Shown here: positions 40,881 through 49,290 of the stretch, one piece after another
How positions within the stretch are numbered: position 1 is the first letter of the stretch
How the letters are laid out: each line of letters opens with the position of its first letter
Assembly (NCBI GenBank): GCA_963377175.1
Contig: CAUJNA010000575.1
Coordinates: 117,001 to 181,000, forward strand
Length of the DNA: 64,000 nucleotides
Direction of reading: 5' to 3'
Source: Effrenium voratum
Taxonomy: Eukaryota > Sar > Dinophyceae > Suessiales > Symbiodiniaceae
Program-made: the position numbers and the translations under genes
The notes under the pieces: model-generated
Seen by the model: only the letters and a program-made list of their open reading frames with translations
What the model was told of the DNA's origin: nothing
Database searches by the model: none

Positions 40881-40905
40881 ATTTAATCATAATCAATGAT
40901 TAAAT
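40881..40905. terminator. Perfect 10-bp hairpin between convergent genes
   Basis: ATTTAATCAT / ATGATTAAAT with loop AATCA. Lies after the fibre gene and overlaps the TGA of the convergent small gene, so one structure could end both transcripts. Confidence 0.65.
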
Positions 40906-41081
40906 AAATCAATTATTCTACACCACTCGGCATTTTCAGCCTGTTTAAAGCATTTTGCCTTTTTTTTGGCTTTGTATGCTTCATCGTCTCTGACTTTATA
41001 ATAATAGAGTCGGTTGTAATACGCCAGCATTGTTTTTATTTCTTCCAGTGTCAAGTCGTCGGGGTGTTTGTCTGTGATCAT
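40893..41081 (-). CDS. Small helical protein (62 aa)
   Basis: MITDKHPDDLTLEEIKTMLA then a Tyr/Lys-rich helix with two cysteines. No motif. Convergent with the fibre gene and divergent from the polymerase gene. Composition is viral. Confidence 0.5.
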   Translation of the reverse strand: MITDKHPDDLTLEEIKTMLAYYNRLYYYKVRDDEAYKAKKKAKCFKQAENAEWCRIIDLFNH

Positions 41082-41205
41082 TACTATAATATTATATGTA
41101 ACATTTCTTTAAGGCATTTTATAGGAAATTAATTTAAATATGAATTCTTCCCTAAATTACACCTAAAGAAAAAATAATATTAATAATTAATATCTAAAAT
41201 ATATT

Positions 41206-44200
41206 ATGTCATTGTCAAAAACTATAAGAAATAACATCAGGTCACTAAATTCAAGAATTGATAGGTTGGCAGGCGATACCAAGGAAAAAGCCACCGAATT
41301 GAGAGATCTATATGAACAGCGAAAAATTGCACAGTTTAGCACCGCATCAACTATTATTGACGGGTTTATCAATGCCACCACCCCAAAGGAAAAAAAGAAA
41401 TGGGACAAAAAATACGACGATGTGATCCAAAACAACCGTATAAATCTACCGTTGAATGTTAGGATGAAACGAAGCACTGTAACTAACATTGTAAAGCAGT
41501 CTAAGGCGAACGATGAATCGTGGACATTAGACGTCATGCTTTACCGCGAAGGTGTTAGGGAAGGTGACAACAAAAAGCCGGCTTTCACATACAAAACAGA
41601 ATACGGAGAACTCAAATATTACCCCATAACAAAGGACGGTAAGGAGAGAACATACACCGTTAACGCCAGCACAAATATAGACGAGTATGTAGGCAAACGA
41701 ATTGTAAAAACCAATGATTATGATCTATTCAGAAAGTTCATTGTAACACTCGCCCAAGATCCAGAATTTGAAACAATGCTAAATATTATGGGTGGGTATG
41801 TTGGCGTTGATCAGAAAAAAACAATCGAGATCAACAAGAAGAAGAGGTTAACCAAGAAGACTAACGCTGTGGCTTACAACGTAGAGACGGGGTATATTGG
41901 CGCCTTGAAGATCTTGAGAGCCAGAAAGGTGGAAGGTGGACAGCCTAGTAATCCACGACAAGCCAACCTGAGAAGATCGGAAAACATCAGTATGTATAAT
42001 ACTTACATGTATACCGAATTGGATACATCGAAAGAAACATTTATGGAAGCAATCCAGAAAGGTAATTATGTAGACAATCAATGTTGGTTGAATACACTCA
42101 CTGATTATTATAAAGATACCCTAATGAACAACAAGAAGAAAGAACCAATGTCGCGAGGGATGATACTAAAACTAATAAATAAAACAGAACAGGAATTCAC
42201 AGAGTCAGGGGCGTCAATTGATGACATGATCCCGGTATTTATAAAATACAGAATGCGTGTGAGAATAATAGACCAACTGGGCAAAATCATTTATTCCTAT
42301 TCACCAGAGATGTTTGACCGCAACATCAGAGCCTTTTATGCAATGGTCAAAAATAATCATATCTACACACTGAATAATAATATTAAAAGATTGGAACAAA
42401 AACAAAATACTGATGATGCATTTGTAGTAAAGGCACGACCCGACTATCATATAAGTGATAGAGAGAAGCCATCGATTTGCAAAATGTTTTCTACTATTGA
42501 TGACATTTTTGAAATGGTTAAGGCAACAATTGCGAACAGAACCGACAAACAGGAAAAGAACTTTTTAGATTTAGTTCATAGAGAGAATGATCTAAATAAA
42601 TTATTTTGCGATTTCAAAAATATCGGGTATGAATGCAGGATTATTCACAAAGCAGGGACTATTTCAGAATTGAGGGCGGACTTCAATCATGTATATCTAA
42701 ATATTAGGTCGCAGTGTTTGGTCGATGACCAAGCCAATAGCGACATCACGGTAGACAGAGAAACGGTTTACAACAATATGACTGAAGCGATGTTTACATT
42801 CAAAAAGAAATTATTCAATCCAAATCACAAGTCTTGTTATAGTCCTACCGATATACAAGTTTTAAATAATTATAGAACCATCGTCCCACAAGGCGAGTTA
42901 TTCAAGGGCTTGGATAAATTGGATGTTCCAAAACAGGAGATCGACATGAGCAAAGCGTTTACAGATGCATTTAATACGATTACCAGAATTGGAGTTTTTA
43001 ATCAGTTTGATAATTGGAAAGCTTATCATAGTAAATGTAAGATCAAGGATGTAAATATATATTTGGTAAAAGCAGAACTGACACATCACAATCTGTTTTT
43101 TAACAATGATACAAATATAGTTTATGGTATGTTTCTTCAGCATTTTATGCCACTTGTTGCATCTGGCGAGTTGTCCATTACTCACTACAAACAGCCACAT
43201 TTCATTCACAAGGTAAATAATAAAATGTTGGTTGAGGAACTCTGGGGAAAGCGAATAAGCGAAAATATTGAAGAAGACAAGGCAATTAAAAAAATAATAG
43301 CCAACTCGATTTTTGGCTTGTTGGAAAAAAGTAAGAACAGCAGTCAGACATCATTCGTTTTTGATGATCTCAATGAGGCGATCAGCCTTCAGGCAGATGC
43401 AGGTGGGAAGTTAAACATGATGAGTAAGCATACTGCCAAGTGGGTTGAGGAATACGATGACAACGGGGTGTGGTGCCGTGATAGAGAAGTATCTGAACAA
43501 AACGACAATTTATATTATATTCTGAATGTGGTTGATAGGCGCGAGTTGTCCAATGGGTTTCGTTTTATTAAAGAAATGCTTTTGCAGTATCATAATTTCA
43601 AAATGCAATGCGCGTATCAAAAATTGACAGAGAACAATGTTAAGGTATTGAGTGTCAAATGCGACGCTTTTGTCGTGGACTGTTCGGGTTTTAATAAGTT
43701 TGGTTTGAGAAAGACTCAGCAGTTGCTAGATTTTCACGATGGGATCGGTGGGTGGAAATTAGCCAAGACTCACGATGAGATCCATCATACAGGAAAGCAG
43801 TTGTATGAACAGAAGAAGTGTGAATATGTTGATATCCCGATTGTCAAAAGTAAGAGAGTTAACATCATTAATGAGTATGATGAAAATGAATTGGTTGAAC
43901 TTGTTGAGAAATATAGGTGCTTGATGATCAAGGCCAAATTCGCAGGAGCGGGGAAGTCCACCATCTGCAAGAACATGGAGAGACTCAAGGGTTATAAAGT
44001 GTTGTTCGTGGTTCCTACCAATAATCTGGGTTTGGAGTGCGAAGTGGAAAGCGTCACTGTAAATAAATTCTTCGGTATAGCAGTCAATGACGAGAAGCTA
44101 GATAAATACGATCATTCGATGTTTGATGTCATTGTGTTTGACGAGATTTGTTTTAATAATACCTTTGTATTGGCAAAAATCAAGGGCTTTGTTGAGCAGT

Positions 44201-45213
44201 TCAAGGACAGTAAAATAATGTTGGCAACCGGTGACGCCAAGCAGTTGAGCCCCATAAAAGCACTGACTAACACTAAGAAACACGAGATTTATATGAATGA
44301 ATGTATTGACAGCATTTTTCCTCATCATTTGTTTTTGGAAGAGTGCAAGCGATTGAAGACTCAGGAGGACAAGGATAAACTTAAAAGTATTTATGCCGAC
44401 ATCTTTGAGCATGAGTTGTCTCTACATGATGTCATCAATAAGTATTTTAAATATACTGATGACATCACAGGAACAGAAAGCAATGTCGCATATTTAAATA
44501 ACACTTGTAGAGAGGTTTCAAGGCAGATCAGGAAACGACAGGGCAAACAAAATGAGTTTGAAGTCGGCGAGATCATGATATGCAGAGAGTATAGGAAGAC
44601 AAAAACCTATAAGTTAAATGTGAATTTTAGGTATGAGATAATTAATATTTCCGATCCTTGGATTACCATTGCTAATATCAAAACACGAGAAGAGATCACG
44701 CTAAATATTGGTATCTTGAGAAGTCATTTTATCTTTGCCTTCTGTTATACTTGTCATTCTGTTCAGGGGTGTTCCATTGATGACGATGTCGTGATATTTG
44801 ACTGGAACCATCATCTGATAACTCGCGAGTGGCTTTGGACGGGGATCACTCGGGCAAGGGATTTAAACAGAGTAAAATTTTACAAATACAGTAGTGATTT
44901 AAATGAAGAGTTTAACGCAAAATGCATTATGAATTATTTTGATAGAAAGGTGTTAGCATACAAGGAACAGGATAGGAAAAACAAATTTGAGATCCCAAAA
45001 GACAATTATGTGGATGCCGAATGGTTGAAGGACAATGTCAACGGAAAGTGTGCAAATTGTGGCTGTGGTTTCGTGTTGTCAATGGATTCTGGTAATATAA
45101 ATTCTAATCTGACTTGTCAAAGGTTATGTAATGATCTTCCCCATACAAAGGATAATGTCATTGCCTTCTGTGCTTCTTGTAATAGATGCTTCAGTGATAA
45201 AATAACATACTGA
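41206..45213 (+). CDS. DNA polymerase B - SF1 helicase - zinc-finger fusion (1,335 aa)
   Basis: A single intact ORF. Residues ~1-280: unknown. ~290-395: DNQCWLNTLTDYY ... KNNHIYTLNNN, a Cys...His arrangement faintly like an OTU/papain-type domain (speculative). ~560-830: PolB-type palm with motif A QEIDMSKAFTDAF (Asp ~578), motif B KKIIANSIFGLLEK (~694-707) and motif C VKCDAFVVD (~818). ~905-1,225: superfamily 1 helicase with Walker A FAGAGKST, DEI box VIVFDEICF, motif III ATGDAKQLSPI, and YTCHSVQGCSID ... WTGITRARDL (V/VI). ~1,280-1,335: CANCGC ... NLTCQRLCNDLPHTKDN ... CASCNRC, a treble-clef/HNH-like cluster. No clear 3'-5' exonuclease was recognised. Likely the protein-primed replicase with its own unwinding and DNA-processing modules. 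ATG follows AAAATATATT. Confidence 0.85.
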   Translation: MSLSKTIRNNIRSLNSRIDRLAGDTKEKATELRDLYEQRKIAQFSTASTIIDGFINATTPKEKKKWDKKYDDVIQNNRINLPLNVRMKRSTVTNIVKQSKANDESWTLDVMLYREGVREGDNKKPAFTYKTEYGELKYYPITKDGKERTYTVNASTNIDEYVGKRIVKTNDYDLFRKFIVTLAQDPEFETMLNIMGGYVGVDQKKTIEINKKKRLTKKTNAVAYNVETGYIGALKILRARKVEGGQPSNPRQANLRRSENISMYNTYMYTELDTSKETFMEAIQKGNYVDNQCWLNTLTDYYKDTLMNNKKKEPMSRGMILKLINKTEQEFTESGASIDDMIPVFIKYRMRVRIIDQLGKIIYSYSPEMFDRNIRAFYAMVKNNHIYTLNNNIKRLEQKQNTDDAFVVKARPDYHISDREKPSICKMFSTIDDIFEMVKATIANRTDKQEKNFLDLVHRENDLNKLFCDFKNIGYECRIIHKAGTISELRADFNHVYLNIRSQCLVDDQANSDITVDRETVYNNMTEAMFTFKKKLFNPNHKSCYSPTDIQVLNNYRTIVPQGELFKGLDKLDVPKQEIDMSKAFTDAFNTITRIGVFNQFDNWKAYHSKCKIKDVNIYLVKAELTHHNLFFNNDTNIVYGMFLQHFMPLVASGELSITHYKQPHFIHKVNNKMLVEELWGKRISENIEEDKAIKKIIANSIFGLLEKSKNSSQTSFVFDDLNEAISLQADAGGKLNMMSKHTAKWVEEYDDNGVWCRDREVSEQNDNLYYILNVVDRRELSNGFRFIKEMLLQYHNFKMQCAYQKLTENNVKVLSVKCDAFVVDCSGFNKFGLRKTQQLLDFHDGIGGWKLAKTHDEIHHTGKQLYEQKKCEYVDIPIVKSKRVNIINEYDENELVELVEKYRCLMIKAKFAGAGKSTICKNMERLKGYKVLFVVPTNNLGLECEVESVTVNKFFGIAVNDEKLDKYDHSMFDVIVFDEICFNNTFVLAKIKGFVEQFKDSKIMLATGDAKQLSPIKALTNTKKHEIYMNECIDSIFPHHLFLEECKRLKTQEDKDKLKSIYADIFEHELSLHDVINKYFKYTDDITGTESNVAYLNNTCREVSRQIRKRQGKQNEFEVGEIMICREYRKTKTYKLNVNFRYEIINISDPWITIANIKTREEITLNIGILRSHFIFAFCYTCHSVQGCSIDDDVVIFDWNHHLITREWLWTGITRARDLNRVKFYKYSSDLNEEFNAKCIMNYFDRKVLAYKEQDRKNKFEIPKDNYVDAEWLKDNVNGKCANCGCGFVLSMDSGNINSNLTCQRLCNDLPHTKDNVIAFCASCNRCFSDKITY

Positions 45214-45239
45214 TATTTATTCTATAGTATTATATATAT

Positions 45240-46156
45240 ATGAGTGAAAAAGACAAGACAATCAGTGAGGTCTACTACGATCAGGCTGGGTTTGGTAGCA
45301 TCGCCACCACTTACAAAGATGCAAAAAAGAAAGATGCATCCATAACAATGCAAGATGTCAAGGAGTGGTTTCAAGAGAACGTGGAACGGAAAAAACAACT
45401 GTCTGGATACAATTCGTTTATTGCCCCTGATATCAACTTTGAATATCAATTGGATCTGTTTTTTATATCAAAAAATGATTTAGATAATCAAAAATATAGG
45501 ATAGGCTTATTGCTTATTGATGTATTTTCCCGCAAAGCCGTGGTGGTGCCTATTGCATCCAAGCAACCTGCCGACATCACGGCTGGGATCATGGAGGCAT
45601 TAAACAAAATGGGAGGGAAACCCAAATTAATTTATTCGGATGACGAGGGGAGTCTCAATACCCAAGATCTTGTCGATTTTTTCAAGGACGAAGGGATCCA
45701 AAACTATAAAACACGAGGGCACCCCCATTTCGCCGAGCGTTTCATTCGCACGTTCAAGGACATGCTTTTCAAGAGGGTTGATGCAGACGAGAAAAAGGGA
45801 AAGGTTAATATACAATGGGTTGATTATATCCCCGAGATCATGCTGACATACAACAGTAAAATGGTTCATTCTGCCCACGATATGACTCCAAACGATGCCC
45901 ACAAAAAGGGAAACCATCTTGAGGTCAAGATGAAGCTTGAGATGAACAGAATCAAAACCCGTAAATATCCCCCTGTTAGGGTTGGCGATGAGGTCAAAAT
46001 ATACCGCAAAAAAGGGATTTCCGAGAAAGAAAGAACGAGCAACTGGAGCAGTGTCAAATACAAGGTTTCAAGGGTTGAAAAAAACTTGGTCAAGATTATT
46101 ATTCTGTTGAAGGGATGAACCGCCCCTATTTGAGGTCAGAGGTTTTGAGGGTTTGA
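45240..46156 (+). pseudogene. Retroviral-type (rve) integrase, late frameshift
   Basis: Catalyses insertion of the linear genome. The RNase-H-fold core has D72 in YQLDLFFI, the second Asp in LIYSDDEGSL (~134) and the Glu in HPHFAERFIRTFK (~166), about 31 residues apart, close to D,D-35-E. An N-terminal helical region precedes, and a C-terminal SH3/chromo-like segment PVRVGDEVKIYRKKGI follows. The annotated frame ends TGA at 46,116. A shifted frame continues YYSVEGMNRPYLRSEVLRV to TGA 46,154-46,156, the usual integrase ending, so one A is probably missing in the A7 run at about 46,079-46,085. Catalytic core intact. Only 26 bases separate it from the polymerase stop. Confidence 0.85.
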
Positions 46157-46202
46157 ACAGCGACTACGACAATCAGTCACCAACGACCAGGGTTGAGACG
46201 AT

Positions 46203-46393
46203 ATGTCACTGTTTCTGGGACACCGTTTCTATGACAACGTGTCACTGTTTGTATGACAACGTGTCACCGTTTCTATGACGACACGTCACTGTTTCTATGA
46301 CGACACGTCACTGTTTCTATGACAATGTGTCACTGTTTCTATGACGGCACGTCACTGCATCTATGACGACATGGCACGGTTTCTGTCACGATA
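46203..46393. repeat. 22-bp tandem repeat after the integrase gene
   Basis: Units of GTCACTGTTTCTATGACGACAC with variants (GACAACGTGTCACTG...) repeat about eight times. GACACGTC/GACGTGTC cores are partly palindromic. Composition is intermediate between the viral core and the cargo gene, marking the junction of the two. Confidence 0.85.
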
Positions 46394-46573
46394 TTTCATA
46401 AACAACATTTGCTGAGACAACATGTTGTAATGGCGGTGGCAAAACTGATTCCGCCAACGGTTGGTTCAAGCTTGAGGTAGCATGATCGGGCGATTTGCGA
46501 CCAAAGCACGATGAGCATCAGTCATTGAAAGTGTCATGTTTGTTTAGGTTTACGTTGCTCTCAGTTTTGCGCA
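46394..46573 (+). promoter_or_regulatory. Putative promoter/5' UTR of the cargo gene
   Basis: 180 bases of host-like composition between the 22-bp array and the ATG at 46,574. No TATA box recognised. Confidence 0.3.
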
Positions 46574-48536
46574 ATGGTAGAAACAGCACCGCCAAAGAAG
46601 CGGAAGCTTGACCATGACTGGACTGTGGCGCAGCTCAATGACGTCGCCATGGATGAGGCTTCCAAAAGCAGTGTCGGCTCGCTCATTCAACAACTTCCGG
46701 AGGATGACCTGCGCAAAGCTTCAGCAGAGACATTGTCCTTCTATTTACACGAAGTGGGTGATTTGAATGTGCGACGCATCGTGGCCGTAAGACTGCACCA
46801 TCGGATTCAAGACCTCCAGCCACCATCAGCACCCGCCCCTTGGCTTAAACATAATCAACATGTTGCGCCATTCCCTTTTCTAGGTTTGGTTGTTTCGTTC
46901 CTCTCTGGTTCTTAGGTATGTTTGTTTGAGTGGTTTATTTGCTTGTGTTTGGGGTGATTGCTAGTTACTTGTTTTGTTGGTTTGCTTTCACTGCACTGCT
47001 CAGGACCCTGGATATCAAGATGAACTTTGCCATTGGCTGGATGAGGCTGTGTCCAAGACACCGAAGCCCAGCAACTGGGAAGCTGACACCGTGCAGGAGT
47101 TTGCACACAATATTCTGGGAAAGAGGGACATGAATAAAAGGCTGGTTCTGCGAAAGTGTTACATGGACATGTGTAGCCTTGTCCACAAATGGTTGCTTCA
47201 CAATTTCTCCCAAGAGGACATGGGCGTTTTCGTCATTACAGGCACTCCCGGCATTGGGAAATCCGTTTTTCTGGCTTATGTGGCAAGTCGTTTGGCTGAA
47301 GAGGGCATCAACATCGTCATCCAGCTGGGCAAAAGGTGGTGGTCGCGCATTTCAGGGCAGACCATCACGCACAATGACACATGGCCGGTCAAACTCCTTG
47401 ACCACTCCAAAACTGTTCTATTGGCAGACCCAGTTGGCGGTGAGAACTCCCAGCCTGTTGACCCTCGCATGCGTGGTTGCACTATTATTTTCACCTCGCC
47501 ACAGCAGAAGAACTACGACAGTGTTTGGAAGCAGGCTGAAGGTCGTTCAAAGCGCTATTTCATGCCAGTTTGGTCAGAAGAGGAGGTGCTGAACCATTGG
47601 AAAGCTGGGGGCATACTGCAGATTTGCAAGGAAGAAGCAGACGTGAAGAAGGCATATTCCATGATTGGAGGGAGTGTGCGATACTTGCACAAATTGCTGG
47701 TGGCAGTAGCCGAGAATAAGACCACTCTGGAAGAGGAAGCAAAGCAGATGATTCGCGACTGCGTCGTCAAGTGCACGTTTGAAGACTTGTGTCAGGCTGC
47801 TGACAGTGGCGGTGCAGACATGGATGCACAGAACAACAGGAGCAAGATGAGTCGGGTGCTACACATCCATTCGGATGCCAAGTTTCAGACGCCCAATGTG
47901 AAGTTGATTGAGTCCGAGGTTGTTCTCAACATTTTGTGTGACCAACTGGCAGAGAAGCAACGGAAAGCTCTTCCTGACCTTATCAGGGCAAGTTTGAATA
48001 TCACCCCTTTGGGCACACTGTGCGGTCGGCTATTTCAGATGCATGTCGCCGAGGTTTGCAAATCCAAGAAGGTGGAGCTTGTTTGCACTGCATTGAAGAC
48101 GAATAAGGACAAGACAGAGTCAGCTGCAGTCAAAATTTGCATCCCGACCCTGCAGAAGATGCTCAAGAAGTTGGGTGACCAGCCACCACCAAAGCCTTTG
48201 CCAGAATTTGATGAGAATTGCTTGTATTGTCCTGAATCTGAGACATTTCCAGCCGCTGATTTTTTCTTTGTTACCAATGAGGGCAAGAACATCACGCTTT
48301 GGCTACTGCAGGTCACGAAGGCAAAAAGTCACGACTGCAAGATTGATGCTTCTTACAAGCAGTTCAACAACTATTTCCAACTGAATGGAGTCAAGAGCAT
48401 CAAGTGGGTTGTAGTCGCTCCTGAAGGTGACATTGCAGAAGGATATGCGTCGAGGCAGAAGGTTGTCGGCACATGGGGTGTTTCGGAGAAATGCAAGGTC
48501 AACGTTGAGCAGTATGTGAGTTCATGGAAGGTATGA
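46574..48536 (+). CDS. Crinkler/RHS-type NTPase-nuclease protein, viral cargo, intron-containing
   Basis: Exon 1 from ATG 46,574 starts with a nuclear-localisation-like PPKKRKLD and runs in frame to about 46,880-46,915 (GT candidates at 46,881 and 46,916). Intron of ~90-120 bp; acceptor GCTCAG ends at 47,003. Exon 2 (47,004-48,536, TGA) encodes a P-loop domain with FVITGTPGIGKSVFLAYVAS, Walker B TVLLADPVGG, strand CTIIFTSPQQKNY and FMPVWSEEEV. The SP...MPxW-x-x-EE series is characteristic of the Crinkler (CRN)/trypanosome RHS family. The C-terminus has FPAADFFFV then LWLLQVTKAKSHDCKI, the D...Q-x-T-x-x-x-x-H core of the family's PD-(D/E)XK-like nuclease. In the family such proteins act in host nuclei as effectors or in inter-genomic conflict. 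Codon use and GC are host-like, unlike the viral genes. The splice junction frame is not settled. Confidence 0.75.
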
Positions 48537-48607
48537 TCTTGACTCGTTCAAGCGACTGAAATGCGGTGAAAAATGGTGGGGTGGGGAGAGGCGGTGTTGG
48601 AAAAACC

Positions 48608-48691
48608 GGATTTGCAATTCCAACGGCGGATTTTGCAGTTCCAACGGCAGATTTTGCAGTTCCAACAGCGTCTGTTGCAGTTCCAACGGCA
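48608..48691. repeat. 21-bp tandem repeat
   Basis: Four imperfect copies of GATTTTGCAGTTCCAACGGCA downstream of the cargo gene, ~60 bp from the right TIR. Confidence 0.85.
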
Positions 48692-48748
48692 TTTTTTGCT
48701 GTTTCATGGTAGTTTCGGCAGTTTCTAGGGCGGTGTGTCTACTGAAGC

Positions 48749-49247
48749 CTTGTTCAATCCGCATTTTGCCATCCCATGTTACACAGATTATTTTCAAGAT
48801 TTGAGTTAGCCCTTAGAATATTCCTTTTTCCATTGGTTAACCACTTTTCGGGGCGAACATAGGGTTGTTTTTTAGACTGTTCGTATTTGTTGGAAATGGG
48901 AAAGGGTGTCAAGTTGGATCAAGGGAGAAATTATTGAGATCTTGGGGTTGCGATCTTGGGAATGAAACAATGTTGGTGTGTAGCTTGGATTTTTTGGTGG
49001 GGTTTGTTGAGGTGGTATGTAGTTATGATTGTTGTTATTGAATGAGTGTAAGGGTGATGTTGAGATGGGGTAAGAAATGAAGATGGGTATGTGAATATGT
49101 GTTTTTTGGCGTTGGATTGGGTGGGTGATTGAATTTGAATGTTGAAAATGGGCTGTTTTAGTGGGCGTATTCAGAATGTGCCCAAAAGTGTGGGGGGGAC
49201 CCTAGGACCGGATGGCAAAATGCGGACGGGAAAGCCCCTGTCTAACT
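48749..49247 (-). repeat. Right terminal inverted repeat
   Basis: Reverse complement of 26,852-27,353. Ends CCTGTCTAACT. The inner edge (CCGCATTTTGCCATCCC at about 48,759) is the inverted partner of its own outer edge (GGATGGCAAAATGCGGACGG at about 49,210), as in the left copy. Confidence 0.95.
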
Positions 49248-49252
49248 GTAGG
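49248..49252 (+). repeat. Target-site duplication, right (GTAGG)
   Basis: Direct repeat of 26,847-26,851. Confidence 0.75.
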
Positions 49253-49290
49253 ATGGGGTGGGGTGGGGGTGGGGGTGGGGTGGTCGAGTC
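49253..49290. repeat. G-rich tract (right flank of insertion)
   Basis: GGGGTGG units continuing the tract interrupted at 26,851. Confidence 0.8.

Larger units (their letters stand above)
26852..49247. mobile_element. Integrated Polinton-like virus (Maverick class), 22.4 kb
   Basis: Two ~500 bp terminal inverted repeats with AG...CT ends and a 5-bp direct flank repeat enclose DNA that is sharply AT-richer than its surroundings. Inside are the hallmark genes of Polintons and Polinton-like viruses: double-jelly-roll major capsid, penton, FtsK/HerA packaging ATPase, PolB-type polymerase fused to SF1 helicase, rve integrase, lipase, fibre and zinc-finger proteins. No adenovirus-type maturation protease was recognised. 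The right quarter carries a Crinkler-like cargo gene. Several genes are frameshifted, so this copy may be non-functional as read. Family assignment is by motif and gene content; the exact clade cannot be placed without a phylogeny. Confidence 0.93.

Noticed and set aside
46203..46393. CRISPR array
   Set aside because: The 22-bp units are contiguous and have no unique spacers; no cas genes, eukaryotic/viral context.
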